NCBI GenBank assembly: GCA_023954375.1
Contig: JAMLIC010000027.1
Coordinates: 55,874 to 119,873, forward strand
Source: Planctomycetota bacterium
GTDB taxonomy: Bacteria; Planctomycetota; J058
DNA length: 64,000 nt
Direction: 5' to 3'
The notes under the pieces were generated by a model, which was not told the origin of the DNA, ran no database searches, and saw only the letters and a list, made by a program, of their open reading frames with translations. How positions within the stretch are numbered: position 1 is the first letter of the stretch; each line of letters starts with the position of its first letter. This document shows positions 16,814 through 24,962 of this stretch, in pieces. Position numbers and translations under genes: made by a program.

Positions 16814-19384
16814 GCTCGCGGCGAGCGTCGGCGCGGTCCGCCCGCGCAGGAGCGCGTAGCAGGCGCTCCCGGGCGGCAGGTCCAGGTCGCCCTCGAGCAG
16901 GGCGGCGAGGACGGGGCCGGCGCCCAGGTCCGGCAGGGCGAGGGAGGGCGCGCCGCCCTCCGCCGCCTGCAGGCGGGCGAGGAAGGCGGGCGGGCCCTCG
17001 CCGGGCGCGCGCTCGAACGTCGTCACGCCCGCCGCGCCGCGGACGACGACCCGCCGGGCGCGCGCGGCGGCGTGCAGGAGCACGAGGCCGTGCACGTCGT
17101 GGCGCGCGCCGCCCTCGAAGTAGCCCATGAGCGCGGGGCAGAGCCTGGAGATCGCGCCGGCCGAGGTGCCGGCCGTGTTGAACTGCCGGCGCCCCTGCGC
17201 GTGCACGTCCAGCCAGTGGAGGGTCCCCTCGCGCAGGTCGAGGACGAGCGGCAGGTCGACGCCGTGCTCGCCCTGGAGGTCGAAGCGCAGGGCCACGGTG
17301 CGCGGGTCGAAGTGGGCGCCGTGGGGGTCGTCGCGGAGCATCAGCCCGGCGAAGGCGCGCTCCAGGCGGCCGAACGGCAGGCCGGCGAAGGCGTTGACGA
17401 TCATCACGGCGTAGCGGGCGCCGAGGGCCAGGGCGCGGGCGCGGCGCACGTCGACGAACTCGGTCGCGCCGTCGGGGTGCGGGGCGTCCCGGAGGTCGCC
17501 CGAGCTCGTGGCCACGGGCTGCCCCTGCGCGTCGTCGAGGCGCAGGGCGTAGAACGAGCACACGCCGACGTGGGCCCAGGCGTCGTCGTAGAGCGCGACC
17601 GACAGGTCCAGGTCGGTCGGGCGCCCGCCGGCCGCGGGCTCGCACCAGTGGAGGAACAGGCGCACGACCTCGCCCCGCGGCACGGCCAGCCGTGAGCCGC
17701 GCGGCAGCGCCACCGCGGCGCGGGCGGCCGTGCGCTCGTTGAAGGGGACGACGACCCGGCGCAGGGCCTCGTCGACGACCACGGCGTCGAGCGGCGGGCG
17801 GTCGGCGAGCCGCCGCAGGAGCTCGCCCTCGACCAAACCCAGCGCCGCCGCGATCACGCGCGGCGGCAGCGGGCGCCGCCGGTCCGGCCCGAGCGGCCCG
17901 AGGGCGACGGCACCCTTCGGCCAGTAGATCCGCGCGTCGGCGGGGCGGGCCCGCCGCGGGAGGTGCGCCCGGAGCGTCAGGAGCACCGGCGTCGTGAACG
18001 CGTCGACGTGCGCGCGGCAGGCGGCGAGGACGCGGTCCTGGGCGGCCTCGTCGTCCCCGGCCAGGCGCAGGGCGTGGTCCAGCCGGCGCGCGAGCTCGCC
18101 CGGCCGCTGCCGCAGGAGCGCCAGCGCGCCGTCGACGTCGCCCGCCTGCACGGCCGCCTCCAGCCGGCCGCTCCAGGTGTGGAACGGCGGGAGGAGCGCC
18201 GCGCGCGGGCCGCCGCGCACGAGCGCGAACGCCCGGGCGACGTTCGGGAAGCGCGCGGCGTGCTCGGAGGGGTGGAGGAACTCGCCCACCCAGACCCACC
18301 AGGCGCGATGGCGGAGCATGTCCTCGCACAGGCGCTCCGGGTCGAGGCCCTCGAGGACCTCGAGCAGCGCGCGGCGCAGCGGGCGCGGCAGGCGGGCGAC
18401 CTTGAAGCGCCGCACGCGGAGCGGGACCGATCCGGCGCCGCCGCCGAGGAGGGCCGCGAGCTTGCCCCACCACCGGCGTGGCGAGGAGGTGGGCGCGACC
18501 TGCTTGAACACCACCTCGGGCTCGAGGGCCGGGTCGGCGCCGGAGAGCGCGGCGATGAAGCGCAGGACGTTGGTCGCGGTGCGGAGGTGGCGCCGCGCGA
18601 GCGGCAGGACGGCCGCCGGCGGGCAGGCGCGGAAGAGCGCGGCGAGCGCCGCCGCGACCGTCTCCTTGACCGGGATCCGCTCGGGCAGCCACCCGAGGGC
18701 GCGCTCGCCCGCCTCGGCGAGGAGGAGGGCGAGGTCGTCCTTGTCGGCGGGCGAGGGCGGCTGGGGGCGCTCGCACAGGCTCACGACGAGGGCCCGCGCG
18801 GCGGCCTCGAGGTCGTCGCCGAGGTCGAGCAGGCGGAAGCGGACCGGCTCCTCGGGCAGGGCCTGCCCGGCGTCGTCGCGGCCGAAGAACGGCGACGAGC
18901 GGTCGACGTGGCGCTCGCACACCGGGCAGGCGGTGTAGGCGGCGCCGTCGAAGCAGCGGTCGCAGACGACGTCCTCGCACGGGCGCAGGACGTGCGTCGT
19001 GCCGGTCCGGCCGCAGTGGAGGCAGGGCTGGTCGGGCGCCTGCAGGAAGTGGGACAGGACCTTGCGCCACCACAGGGCGCGCGTGTCGGCCGGGACGTCG
19101 TCGGGGAAGCGCGCGAACAGCGGCGCGTGCTCGACGTGCGCCCCCGCGGCGGCGGCGAGCGTGTCCCACAGGGCCTGGTGCAGGGGGCCGAGCGCGGCCG
19201 GCGGGAGGGCGGCCAGCCGCGCCCGCAGCCGCGCCGACAGGACGTAGCCGAGCTCCGCCAGCTCCAGCTCGACGCCGGCGAGCCAGGCGCGCGGCGCCGG
19301 GGGTCCCGAGGCCGCGTCGACGAACACGAGGCCGCGTCGGCGCAGGAGCGCCGCGCTCGCGCCGCCGGATGTCGCGCCTGCCAC
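16802..19384 (-). CDS. RING-finger and TerD-like protein of the MXAN_6230/SCO0854 type
   Basis: An 860-residue protein. Residues 121-158 form a RING-like zinc finger with Cys121, Cys124, Cys136, Cys141, Cys144, Cys153 and Cys156 and His131. The middle (160-570) is helical, Ala/Leu/Arg-rich, with a VNAFAG-type domain after it. Residues about 575-790 resemble TerD of tellurium-resistance systems: LDLSVALYDDAWAHVGVCSF, then ATSSGDLRDAPHP and YAVMIVNAFAGL. RING fingers are rare in bacteria and this family has no established function. GTG 19384 has GGAGG upstream. The gene lies downstream of the BNR and ubiquitin-like genes on the same strand, with 156 bases and a small hairpin between. Its TGA is inside repeat A copy 1. 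Confidence 0.75.
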   Translation of the reverse strand: MAGATSGGASAALLRRRGLVFVDAASGPPAPRAWLAGVELELAELGYVLSARLRARLAALPPAALGPLHQALWDTLAAAAGAHVEHAPLFARFPDDVPADTRALWWRKVLSHFLQAPDQPCLHCGRTGTTHVLRPCEDVVCDRCFDGAAYTACPVCERHVDRSSPFFGRDDAGQALPEEPVRFRLLDLGDDLEAAARALVVSLCERPQPPSPADKDDLALLLAEAGERALGWLPERIPVKETVAAALAALFRACPPAAVLPLARRHLRTATNVLRFIAALSGADPALEPEVVFKQVAPTSSPRRWWGKLAALLGGGAGSVPLRVRRFKVARLPRPLRRALLEVLEGLDPERLCEDMLRHRAWWVWVGEFLHPSEHAARFPNVARAFALVRGGPRAALLPPFHTWSGRLEAAVQAGDVDGALALLRQRPGELARRLDHALRLAGDDEAAQDRVLAACRAHVDAFTTPVLLTLRAHLPRRARPADARIYWPKGAVALGPLGPDRRRPLPPRVIAAALGLVEGELLRRLADRPPLDAVVVDEALRRVVVPFNERTAARAAVALPRGSRLAVPRGEVVRLFLHWCEPAAGGRPTDLDLSVALYDDAWAHVGVCSFYALRLDDAQGQPVATSSGDLRDAPHPDGATEFVDVRRARALALGARYAVMIVNAFAGLPFGRLERAFAGLMLRDDPHGAHFDPRTVALRFDLQGEHGVDLPLVLDLREGTLHWLDVHAQGRRQFNTAGTSAGAISRLCPALMGYFEGGARHDVHGLVLLHAAARARRVVVRGAAGVTTFERAPGEGPPAFLARLQAAEGGAPSLALPDLGAGPVLAALLEGDLDLPPGSACYALLRGRTAPTLAASDLL

Positions 19385-19492
19385 GGGTCCTCCGGAGCGG
19401 GGCGCGGGCGGCGGCCGGTCGGGCCGCCGCCCGCGTGCGGCGGAGGAGATCGTCCAGGCTGGTTGACCAGGAGAAGGAAGCCTGGACTCAGC

Positions 19493-19507
19493 CTCCGCCA
19501 GGCGGAG
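19493..19507 (-). terminator. Short hairpin after the BNR gene
   Basis: CTCCGCCAGGCGGAG is a 7-bp stem with a one-base centre, 34 bases beyond the stop of the BNR gene on the minus strand. No T-run follows, so it is only a possible terminator that would separate the BNR gene from the RING gene. Confidence 0.35.
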
Positions 19508-19540
19508 CGTAGCGGGCGCGAGGGACGGCGCGCAAGCCGG

Positions 19541-20626
19541 TCACACGAAGCGCACCGAGCTGATCGGCGGGAAGTTCGAGCCCAGGCAGCGCCAGCGCTC
19601 GCCGCGGTCCTCGCTCACGTAGAGGTTGCCCGTCGTGGTGCCGAACGCGACCGTGTCGCCCCGCGCGTCGAGGGCGTGGCGGTAGGTGACGTCGTAGCAG
19701 TCCTCCTGCGGGAGCCCGTCGCGCAGGACGCTCCAGCTCGCGCCGCCGTCGTCGGTCCGCGCCACGCAGAGGGCGCCGCCGACGGCGTAGCGCCGCTCGT
19801 CCGAGGTCGCCGGCACGACCCAGGCGCGCGCGGGCTCGCGGGCGTCGGCGGCGATCGGGAAGCCGAAGCCGACGGGGCCCGACGCCTGGCCGATGTCGGT
19901 CCAGGTCGCGCCGCCGTCGGTCGAGCGGAACACGCCGCAGTGGTTCTGCTGCCACACGACGTCCGGCTCGGCGGCGCAGGCCATGACGAGGTGGGGGTCG
20001 TGGCCGACCTCCGCCTTCGCGTCGGGCAGGTAGGGGTTCACCAGCCCGCGGTTGCTCGGCGCCCACGTCTCGCCGCCGTCCGTCGTGCGCATGACGCCGG
20101 CCGAGCTGATCCCGACGAGGACCTTCCGCCCGTCCCGCGGGTCGACGACCACGGAGTGCAGGCCCGGGTCGTCGAAGTCCTTGCCGCCCTGCCCCCAGTC
20201 GTCGCGGGTGGGGTGGTCGAAGAGCGCCCGGTCGAGCGTGAAGGTGGCGCCGTCGTCGTCGCTCACGAAGAGGCCGCCGGGGACGGTGCCCACGTAGAGC
20301 CGGCCCGGCTCCTCCGGGCGCCCAGGCTGGAAGGCGTAGACGTAGCGCAGGGTGGCCGGCTTCTTCGTGCAGGGCGTGATCGCCCCCTCGGGGTAGCGCG
20401 GCGGGGCGACCTCGGTCCACGACGCGCCGCCGTCCTTGCTGCGCGAGAGCTTCACACCCCAGTGGCCGTGGTCGAGCGCGGCCCAGAGGGTGCCCGTGCG
20501 CGCGTCGTGCAGGGCGAGCGAGACGTGGATGCCCGCGTGCTGGAGCGGCCGCGCGCGCCAGCCGCTGGCCCCCTGGTCGAGGACGAGGAGCCCCTTCTTG
20601 GTGCCGAGGACGAGCGACGCCGCCAT
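19541..20626 (-). CDS. BNR/Asp-box beta-propeller protein
   Basis: A 361-residue propeller. Six Asp-box motifs of the form S.DGG..W are visible: SRSKDGGASW, VSDDDGATF, MRTTDGGETW, FRSTDGGATW, ARTDDGGASW and VSEDRGERW. They sit on blades like those of sialidases and YCF48-type proteins, but no sialidase catalytic Arg/Tyr/Glu set can be assigned, so exo-alpha-sialidase is only a fold label. There is no signal peptide (MAASLVLGTKKGLLVLD), so it should be cytoplasmic. The start is ATG 20626, 5 bases from the stop of the ubiquitin-like gene, so the two are co-transcribed. MoaD-like genes next to such propellers recur in other bacteria as far as I recall. Confidence 0.8.
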   Translation of the reverse strand: MAASLVLGTKKGLLVLDQGASGWRARPLQHAGIHVSLALHDARTGTLWAALDHGHWGVKLSRSKDGGASWTEVAPPRYPEGAITPCTKKPATLRYVYAFQPGRPEEPGRLYVGTVPGGLFVSDDDGATFTLDRALFDHPTRDDWGQGGKDFDDPGLHSVVVDPRDGRKVLVGISSAGVMRTTDGGETWAPSNRGLVNPYLPDAKAEVGHDPHLVMACAAEPDVVWQQNHCGVFRSTDGGATWTDIGQASGPVGFGFPIAADAREPARAWVVPATSDERRYAVGGALCVARTDDGGASWSVLRDGLPQEDCYDVTYRHALDARGDTVAFGTTTGNLYVSEDRGERWRCLGSNFPPISSVRFV

Positions 20627-20631
20627 GTGGA

Positions 20632-20904
20632 TCAACCCCCCGAGAACGCCTGGAAGATGGAGACGGTGGCCCCCGCCGGCAGCGGCTCGTCGAGCCGCTC
20701 GCGGTCGCGCAGGAGGTCGTCGCCGATGAACACGTTGACGTGCTTGCGCACCGCCCCCCGGTCGTCGAGCACGTAGCCGGCGAGGCCCGGGTTGGCGCGG
20801 TCGACCGCCGCGACGACCTCGGCCAGGGTGCGGCCCTCGAACTCGCCGTCGCGCAGGGCGGGGAAGAAGCGCACGAGGTGCCGGGTGAACTGGACGCGAG
20901 GCAC
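20632..20904 (-). CDS. MoaD/ThiS-family ubiquitin-like protein
   Basis: A 90-residue beta-grasp protein. It opens with VQFTRHLVRFFP, has the middle segment HVNVFIGDDLLRD, and ends VSIFQAFSGG, keeping the C-terminal Gly-Gly that is adenylated and thiocarboxylated in MoaD and ThiS. It probably acts as a sulfur carrier or a protein tag. No E1-like (MoeB/ThiF) gene is in the window. It is the first gene of an operon with the BNR protein (5 bases apart); the RING gene follows farther on. Start ATG 20904 is divergent from the methyltransferase at 20963. Confidence 0.85.
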   Translation of the reverse strand: MPRVQFTRHLVRFFPALRDGEFEGRTLAEVVAAVDRANPGLAGYVLDDRGAVRKHVNVFIGDDLLRDRERLDEPLPAGATVSIFQAFSGG

Positions 20905-20962
20905 GGGCCCCCTCCGGAAGAGGGGAGTCTAAGATACCCCTCCGACGGAGGCGAGCGAGCCC

Positions 20963-21859
20963 ATGCGACCCGACCGACCGAGCGACACGGCCGAGCTGGT
21001 GTGCGCCTGGCGTGCGCTCGAGGCGCTCCTGCCGGAGGGCGAGCGGCTCGTCTCGGACCCGTTCGCGCGCGCCTTCGTGGGGCCGTGGCGCGGCTCGCTC
21101 CTCGACCTGGCGGAGCGGCTGCCGGCGCGGGCGCGGACGGCGCTCGCGCGGCAGGTCGACCGGGCGCTGCAGGGCACGATGACCTTCGTGCTCGCGCGGC
21201 ACCGCGCGATCGACGAGCTGATCGCGGCCACGCCGCAGGCGATGCAGGTCGTCCTCCTCGGCGCGGGCTACGACTCACGCGCCGTGCGCCTGGCGCCGGC
21301 CCTGCGCGGCCGGCGGGTCTTCGAGGTGGACCACCCCGCGACCGCCGGCCGCAAGGCCGAGCTGGCGCCCCTGGCCTACGGCGACGCGCCGCGGGCGGAG
21401 GTCGTGCCGGTGAGCATCGACTTCGCCGGCGAGTCGATCGAGGCGCGGCTGCGCGAGGCCGGGCTGGAGGTGGGGGCGCTCACGCTGTGGGTGTGGGAGG
21501 GCGTGTCGATGTACCTCGACGAGGCCGCCGTGCGCGCCACGCTCGACCTCGTGCGCGGGCTCTCGGCGCCCGGGAGCCTGCTCGCGTTCGACGCCTGGTG
21601 CCCGCCGGCCGAGGGGCTCCGCCGCCTCACGCGCCGCGACCTCCCGTCGCTCGCCTTCCGCCTCCTCTACCACGAGCCCCTCGTGTGGGGCCCGCCCCCC
21701 GAGCGCCTGGAGCCGTTCCTGCGCGAGCACGGCCTGGCGCTGCTCGAGCGCGTCGAGGCCGGGCCGCTCGTGACGCGCTACGGGGCGCGCCGGCGGCCGT
21801 GGCTCGAGCTGTCGAGCATGGTGTTCGTCGTGGCGGAGGTCGACCGGGAGGTCGGGTAG
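20963..21859 (+). CDS. Class I SAM methyltransferase of the leucine carboxyl methyltransferase-like family
   Basis: A 298-residue protein. The family traits are a SDPFARAFVG segment near the N-terminus, QVVLLGAGYDSRA as the SAM motif I, VFEVDHP carrying the acidic ribose ligand, and LWVWEGVSMYLDEAAV, the signature of this group. Related proteins methylate carboxyl or hydroxyl groups of natural products; substrate is unknown. It starts at ATG 20963. TAAGAT at 20930-20935 could be a -10 element but no good -35 is visible. The gene converges on trpS, only 4 bases from its stop. Confidence 0.8.
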   Translation: MRPDRPSDTAELVCAWRALEALLPEGERLVSDPFARAFVGPWRGSLLDLAERLPARARTALARQVDRALQGTMTFVLARHRAIDELIAATPQAMQVVLLGAGYDSRAVRLAPALRGRRVFEVDHPATAGRKAELAPLAYGDAPRAEVVPVSIDFAGESIEARLREAGLEVGALTLWVWEGVSMYLDEAAVRATLDLVRGLSAPGSLLAFDAWCPPAEGLRRLTRRDLPSLAFRLLYHEPLVWGPPPERLEPFLREHGLALLERVEAGPLVTRYGARRRPWLELSSMVFVVAEVDREVG

Positions 21860-21863
21860 ACCC

Positions 21864-22847
21864 TCAGGTCAATCGCCTGCCCAGCCCCGTCGCCTCGCGG
21901 CAGGCCTCGATCGTCTCCTGCGCCAGCGCCCGCGCGCGGGTCGCGCCCTGCCGCAGGACGTCCTCGAGCTCGCTGCCGGGGCGCTTGAGCGCCTCGTAGC
22001 GCTCGCGGGCCGGGCCGAAGCGCTCGTCCATCTTCTGGATGATCGCCTGCTTGGTCACGCCGTAGCCGGGGAAGGCGCGGTCGTCGCGGTAGCGGGCGGC
22101 GAGCGCGTCGCGCTCGTCGGGGGCGGCGAACAGGGCGTAGATGGCGAACGCGTTGCACGTCGTCGGGTCGAGGGGCTCCAGCTTCGGGTCCTTCGAGTCG
22201 GTGACGATCGCGTTGACGGCCTTCTTGAGCGCCTTGCCGGTGGCGAAGATCGGGATCGTGTTGCCGTAGCTCTTGGACATCTTCCGCCCGTCGGTCCCGG
22301 GGACCTTCGGCACCTCGGACAGGCGCGGCTCGGGCCGCACGAGCACCTCGCGGCCGAAGGCGGCGTTGAAGCTGCCGGCCATGTCCTGGGCGATCTCGAT
22401 GTGCTGCACCTGGTCCTGGCCGACCGGCACGACGTTCGAGCGGTAGATGAGGATGTCCGAGGCCATGAGGGCCGGGTAGGTGAACAGGCCGACGGTCGGC
22501 CGGATCCCGTTGGCGACCTTGTCCTTGTAGGAGTGCGCGCGCTCGAGGAGGCCCATGCCGGTCACGCACTCGAGCATCCAGGTCAGCTCATGGACCTCGG
22601 GCACGTCCGACTGACGGAAGAAGGTCGCCCGCGCCGGGTCGAGCCCGAGCGCCAGGTAGGTGGCGGCCACATCGCGGGTCAGGTCGCGCAGGCGGGCGGC
22701 GTCCTGGATGGTGGTGAGGGCGTGGTAATCGGCGATGAAGTAGAGGGCGTCCCCCTGCCCCTGCAGGGCGAGGTGCTGCACGATCGCGCCGAAGTAGTTG
22801 CCGAGGTGCAGCTCGCCCGAGGGCTGGACGCCAGACAGGATACGCAC
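21864..22847 (-). CDS. trpS: Tryptophan--tRNA ligase
   Basis: A 327-residue class I aminoacyl-tRNA synthetase that attaches tryptophan to tRNA(Trp). LSGVQPSGELHLGNYFGA is the HIGH-region signature, and DGRKMSKSYGN carries the KMSKS loop. DILIYRSNVVPVGQDQ and MLECVTGMGLLERA are typical of TrpS. I chose GTG 22847 because GGAGGTCCC precedes it and the VRILSGVQ strand starts there; an ATG at 22904 would add a non-conserved tail. Length is normal for the bacterial enzyme. Confidence 0.95.
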   Translation of the reverse strand: MRILSGVQPSGELHLGNYFGAIVQHLALQGQGDALYFIADYHALTTIQDAARLRDLTRDVAATYLALGLDPARATFFRQSDVPEVHELTWMLECVTGMGLLERAHSYKDKVANGIRPTVGLFTYPALMASDILIYRSNVVPVGQDQVQHIEIAQDMAGSFNAAFGREVLVRPEPRLSEVPKVPGTDGRKMSKSYGNTIPIFATGKALKKAVNAIVTDSKDPKLEPLDPTTCNAFAIYALFAAPDERDALAARYRDDRAFPGYGVTKQAIIQKMDERFGPARERYEALKRPGSELEDVLRQGATRARALAQETIEACREATGLGRRLT

Positions 22848-23031
22848 GGGACCTCCGGGGCCGGGATTGTCGCATCCCTGGCGTCCGTCGAGAGCTAGGT
22901 CCATGTTCGACGCAGCGCGTCAGGGCGGCTGTCGCCTGCAAGTCCGGTGGGTCCGCCGCCGTCCATCTCGACGGGGCGTCACGACGGCCGGCTGTCGGCT
23001 CAAGCCCTTGGGTTTGCGGGACCTTATGTCG

Positions 23032-23061
23032 TTGACGCGCCGCCGGCGACCCTGGTAGGAT
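23032..23061 (+). promoter_or_regulatory. Sigma70-type promoter candidate
   Basis: TTGACG (23032-23037) and TAGGAT (23056-23061) are separated by 18 bases. They match the -35 and -10 consensus well for such a GC-rich genome and lie 69 bases before the GspE-N gene start. Activity is predicted, not shown. Confidence 0.5.
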
Positions 23062-23129
23062 CCGCCGCGCGCGAGGGGACCACAGGGGACGTGCAGGCCA
23101 GCGCCTGCCGATACAGGGGAAGCCGCCAG

Positions 23130-23732
23130 GTGACCACGACCGACAGCGCGCTCGGGGAGCTCCTCGTCCGAGAGAACCTGATGACCCCGGCGCAGCTCAA
23201 GACGGCGCTGGAGTTCCAGAAGAGCCTCGGCGGCGACCTGCGCAACATCGTCGTCAAGCTGGGCTACGTGAAGGACAGCATCCTGGCCGGGCTCGTGGCG
23301 CAGGAGGAGAACGTCTCCGCGTCCTCCGAGATCACGGCCGAGGTGATCGACTTCGAGGCCGTGAAGGTCATCCCGCGGGCGGTGCTCGAGAAGCACCAGG
23401 TCGTGCCCCTGCGCGGCGACGGCAGCGCGGTGGTCCTGGCCATGTCCGACCCGAACGACCTGCGCGCCGTCGAGGAGATCCAGTTCCTCGTCAACAAGCC
23501 GGTCGAGCCCGCGGTCGCCACCAAGGCCGCGATCAGGAAGACCCTCAACCAGCTCAACGAGCTGGTCAAGCAGCAGGAGGCCAAGGCGCCGCGGGCGGCG
23601 ATCTCGCCCGACAAGCTCAAGGCGCTGGCCGGCCTCCCGCTCGAGAAGCTCATGCGCGCGTACGTCATCTGCCAGATCGAGAAGGGCCAGCTCACGGCCG
23701 ACGAGCTGCTCGCCCGCGCGAGCAAGCTCTAG
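23130..23732 (+). CDS. GspE N-terminal (MshEN) domain protein
   Basis: A 200-residue protein. Residues 5-150 match the N-terminal domain of type II secretion/type IV pilus ATPases: LGELLVRENLMTPAQLKTAL, then VIPRAVLEKHQVVPL, VVLAMSDPNDLRAVEEIQF and an acidic-helical tail. The ATPase domain itself is absent. The second part contains the MshEN-type pattern that in some proteins binds cyclic-di-GMP, but I cannot assert binding. GTG 23130 lies 9 bases after AGGGGAAG. The gene is followed after 23 bases by the HU/RsbW fusion, so the two are likely one operon. Confidence 0.8.
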   Translation: MTTTDSALGELLVRENLMTPAQLKTALEFQKSLGGDLRNIVVKLGYVKDSILAGLVAQEENVSASSEITAEVIDFEAVKVIPRAVLEKHQVVPLRGDGSAVVLAMSDPNDLRAVEEIQFLVNKPVEPAVATKAAIRKTLNQLNELVKQQEAKAPRAAISPDKLKALAGLPLEKLMRAYVICQIEKGQLTADELLARASKL

Positions 23733-23755
23733 CCCCCCGATCGGAAGGAAGCGCC

Positions 23756-24898
23756 GTGGAAGCGATCGCCAAGAAGGACCTGGTCGAGGAGCTGAACGCC
23801 AAGATCGGCGTGCCGGTCGACAAGTGCGACCGCCTGATCGACGCGCTCGTGGACACGATCAAGGACAAGCTGCTGCGCGGCAACCAGGTCGTGCTCAAGG
23901 ACTTCGCGGCGATCAAGATCGTCGAGAAGCGCGCGCAGATCGTCAAGGACCCGGAGACCGGGCACCAGTACATCTCGCCCGCCGAGAACATCGTCTCGTT
24001 CGTGCCGATCGACTCGTTCCAGCGGTCGATCGAGAGCGCGAAGCTGTCGAGCATCGTGCTCGCGGTGCCGAGCAACGACCCGTTCGCGCGGGTGATCGAG
24101 TTCCACTTCAGCCGCGTGGGCTGGAAGGTGCACATCGTCAACGACAAGGCCGCCTGCATGAAGCTGCTCGGCCAGTCGGGCGCCTACCTGACGATCGTCG
24201 ACCACGCCCTGCCCGAGGCGAGCGAGGTCATCGAGGACATCAAGTGCTCGAAGGGCACCTCGATGGTCCCGCTGATCGCGCTCTACCCGCAGGACAAGGA
24301 CCCGGAGCGCTGCCAGGACTTCATGGTCCTGGGCGACGAGCACCTCGTCGAGCCGTTCGAGGTCTACACCCTCCTCATGCTGGCCGAGAGCGAGCTGGCG
24401 CGGTCGAGCGAGGAGGAGGTCATCTTCGACCAGCAGGTGAACTTCCAGTTCGGCACGCGCGAGGACCACATCGAGCGCGCCAACAACCTCGGGGCCAAGC
24501 TCTTCCAGAGCTCCGGGCTCGACGAGGAGGGCCAGGTCGCCATGGCCGCCGCGTTCCGCGAGGCGATCATGAACGCGGCCGGGCACGGCAACAAGGACCA
24601 GCAGGAGAAGCTGATCAAGGTCCTCTACCTGCTCGACAAGGAGAAGATCACGATCGTCGTGCAGGACGAGGGCGAGGGCTTCGACCACGAGTCCTACACG
24701 CTGCGCGCGCAGACCAAGAGCGCCGTCTCGGCGGCGCGCGAGCGCCACGAGCAGGGGCGCGTCGGCGGCCTGGGCATCAAGCTGATGATGCGCTGCACCG
24801 ACAAGCTCGAGTACAACGACGTCGGCAACATGATCACGCTGACCAAGCTGCTCAAGTCGACCGGCGCCGGCCTGGCCACGCCGCCCGACGAGGCGTAG
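23756..24898 (+). CDS. HU-like/receiver-like/RsbW-type ATPase fusion
   Basis: A 380-residue protein with three parts. Residues 1-88 look like an HU/IHF DNA-binding domain (LVEELNAKIGVPVDKCDRL, LRGNQVVLKDFAAIKIVEKR). Residues 95-210 look like a receiver with LTIVDHALPEASEV at the acceptor-Asp strand, but the usual acidic triad is degenerate. Residues 225-372 are an anti-sigma-factor type HATPase: FREAIMNAAGHGNK (N box), VVQDEGEGFD (G1) and GRVGGLGIKLMM (G2). I know of no family with this order. It may link chromosome-bound regulation with partner switching. GTG 23756 follows GGAAGG; it is coupled to the upstream gene. Confidence 0.75.
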   Translation: MEAIAKKDLVEELNAKIGVPVDKCDRLIDALVDTIKDKLLRGNQVVLKDFAAIKIVEKRAQIVKDPETGHQYISPAENIVSFVPIDSFQRSIESAKLSSIVLAVPSNDPFARVIEFHFSRVGWKVHIVNDKAACMKLLGQSGAYLTIVDHALPEASEVIEDIKCSKGTSMVPLIALYPQDKDPERCQDFMVLGDEHLVEPFEVYTLLMLAESELARSSEEEVIFDQQVNFQFGTREDHIERANNLGAKLFQSSGLDEEGQVAMAAAFREAIMNAAGHGNKDQQEKLIKVLYLLDKEKITIVVQDEGEGFDHESYTLRAQTKSAVSAARERHEQGRVGGLGIKLMMRCTDKLEYNDVGNMITLTKLLKSTGAGLATPPDEA

Positions 24899-24908
24899 CG
24901 GGTCAGCG

Positions 24909-24962
24909 GCCGTGCCGGAGCGTGGGGCCGTGCCGGGGCGAGGGGCCGTGCCGGGGCGTGGT
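24909..24962 (+). repeat. 18-base tandem repeat at a gene start, 3 copies
   Basis: Three tandem copies of an 18-base unit (GCCGTGCCGGRGCGWGGG) carry in-frame GTG codons at 24912, 24930 and 24948. All three are possible starts for the following gene, so the repeat decides its N-terminus. Copy number could vary by slippage. Confidence 0.6.

Noticed and set aside
19541..20626. True sialidase
   Set aside because: Asp-boxes are present but no sialidase catalytic set or signal peptide is visible.
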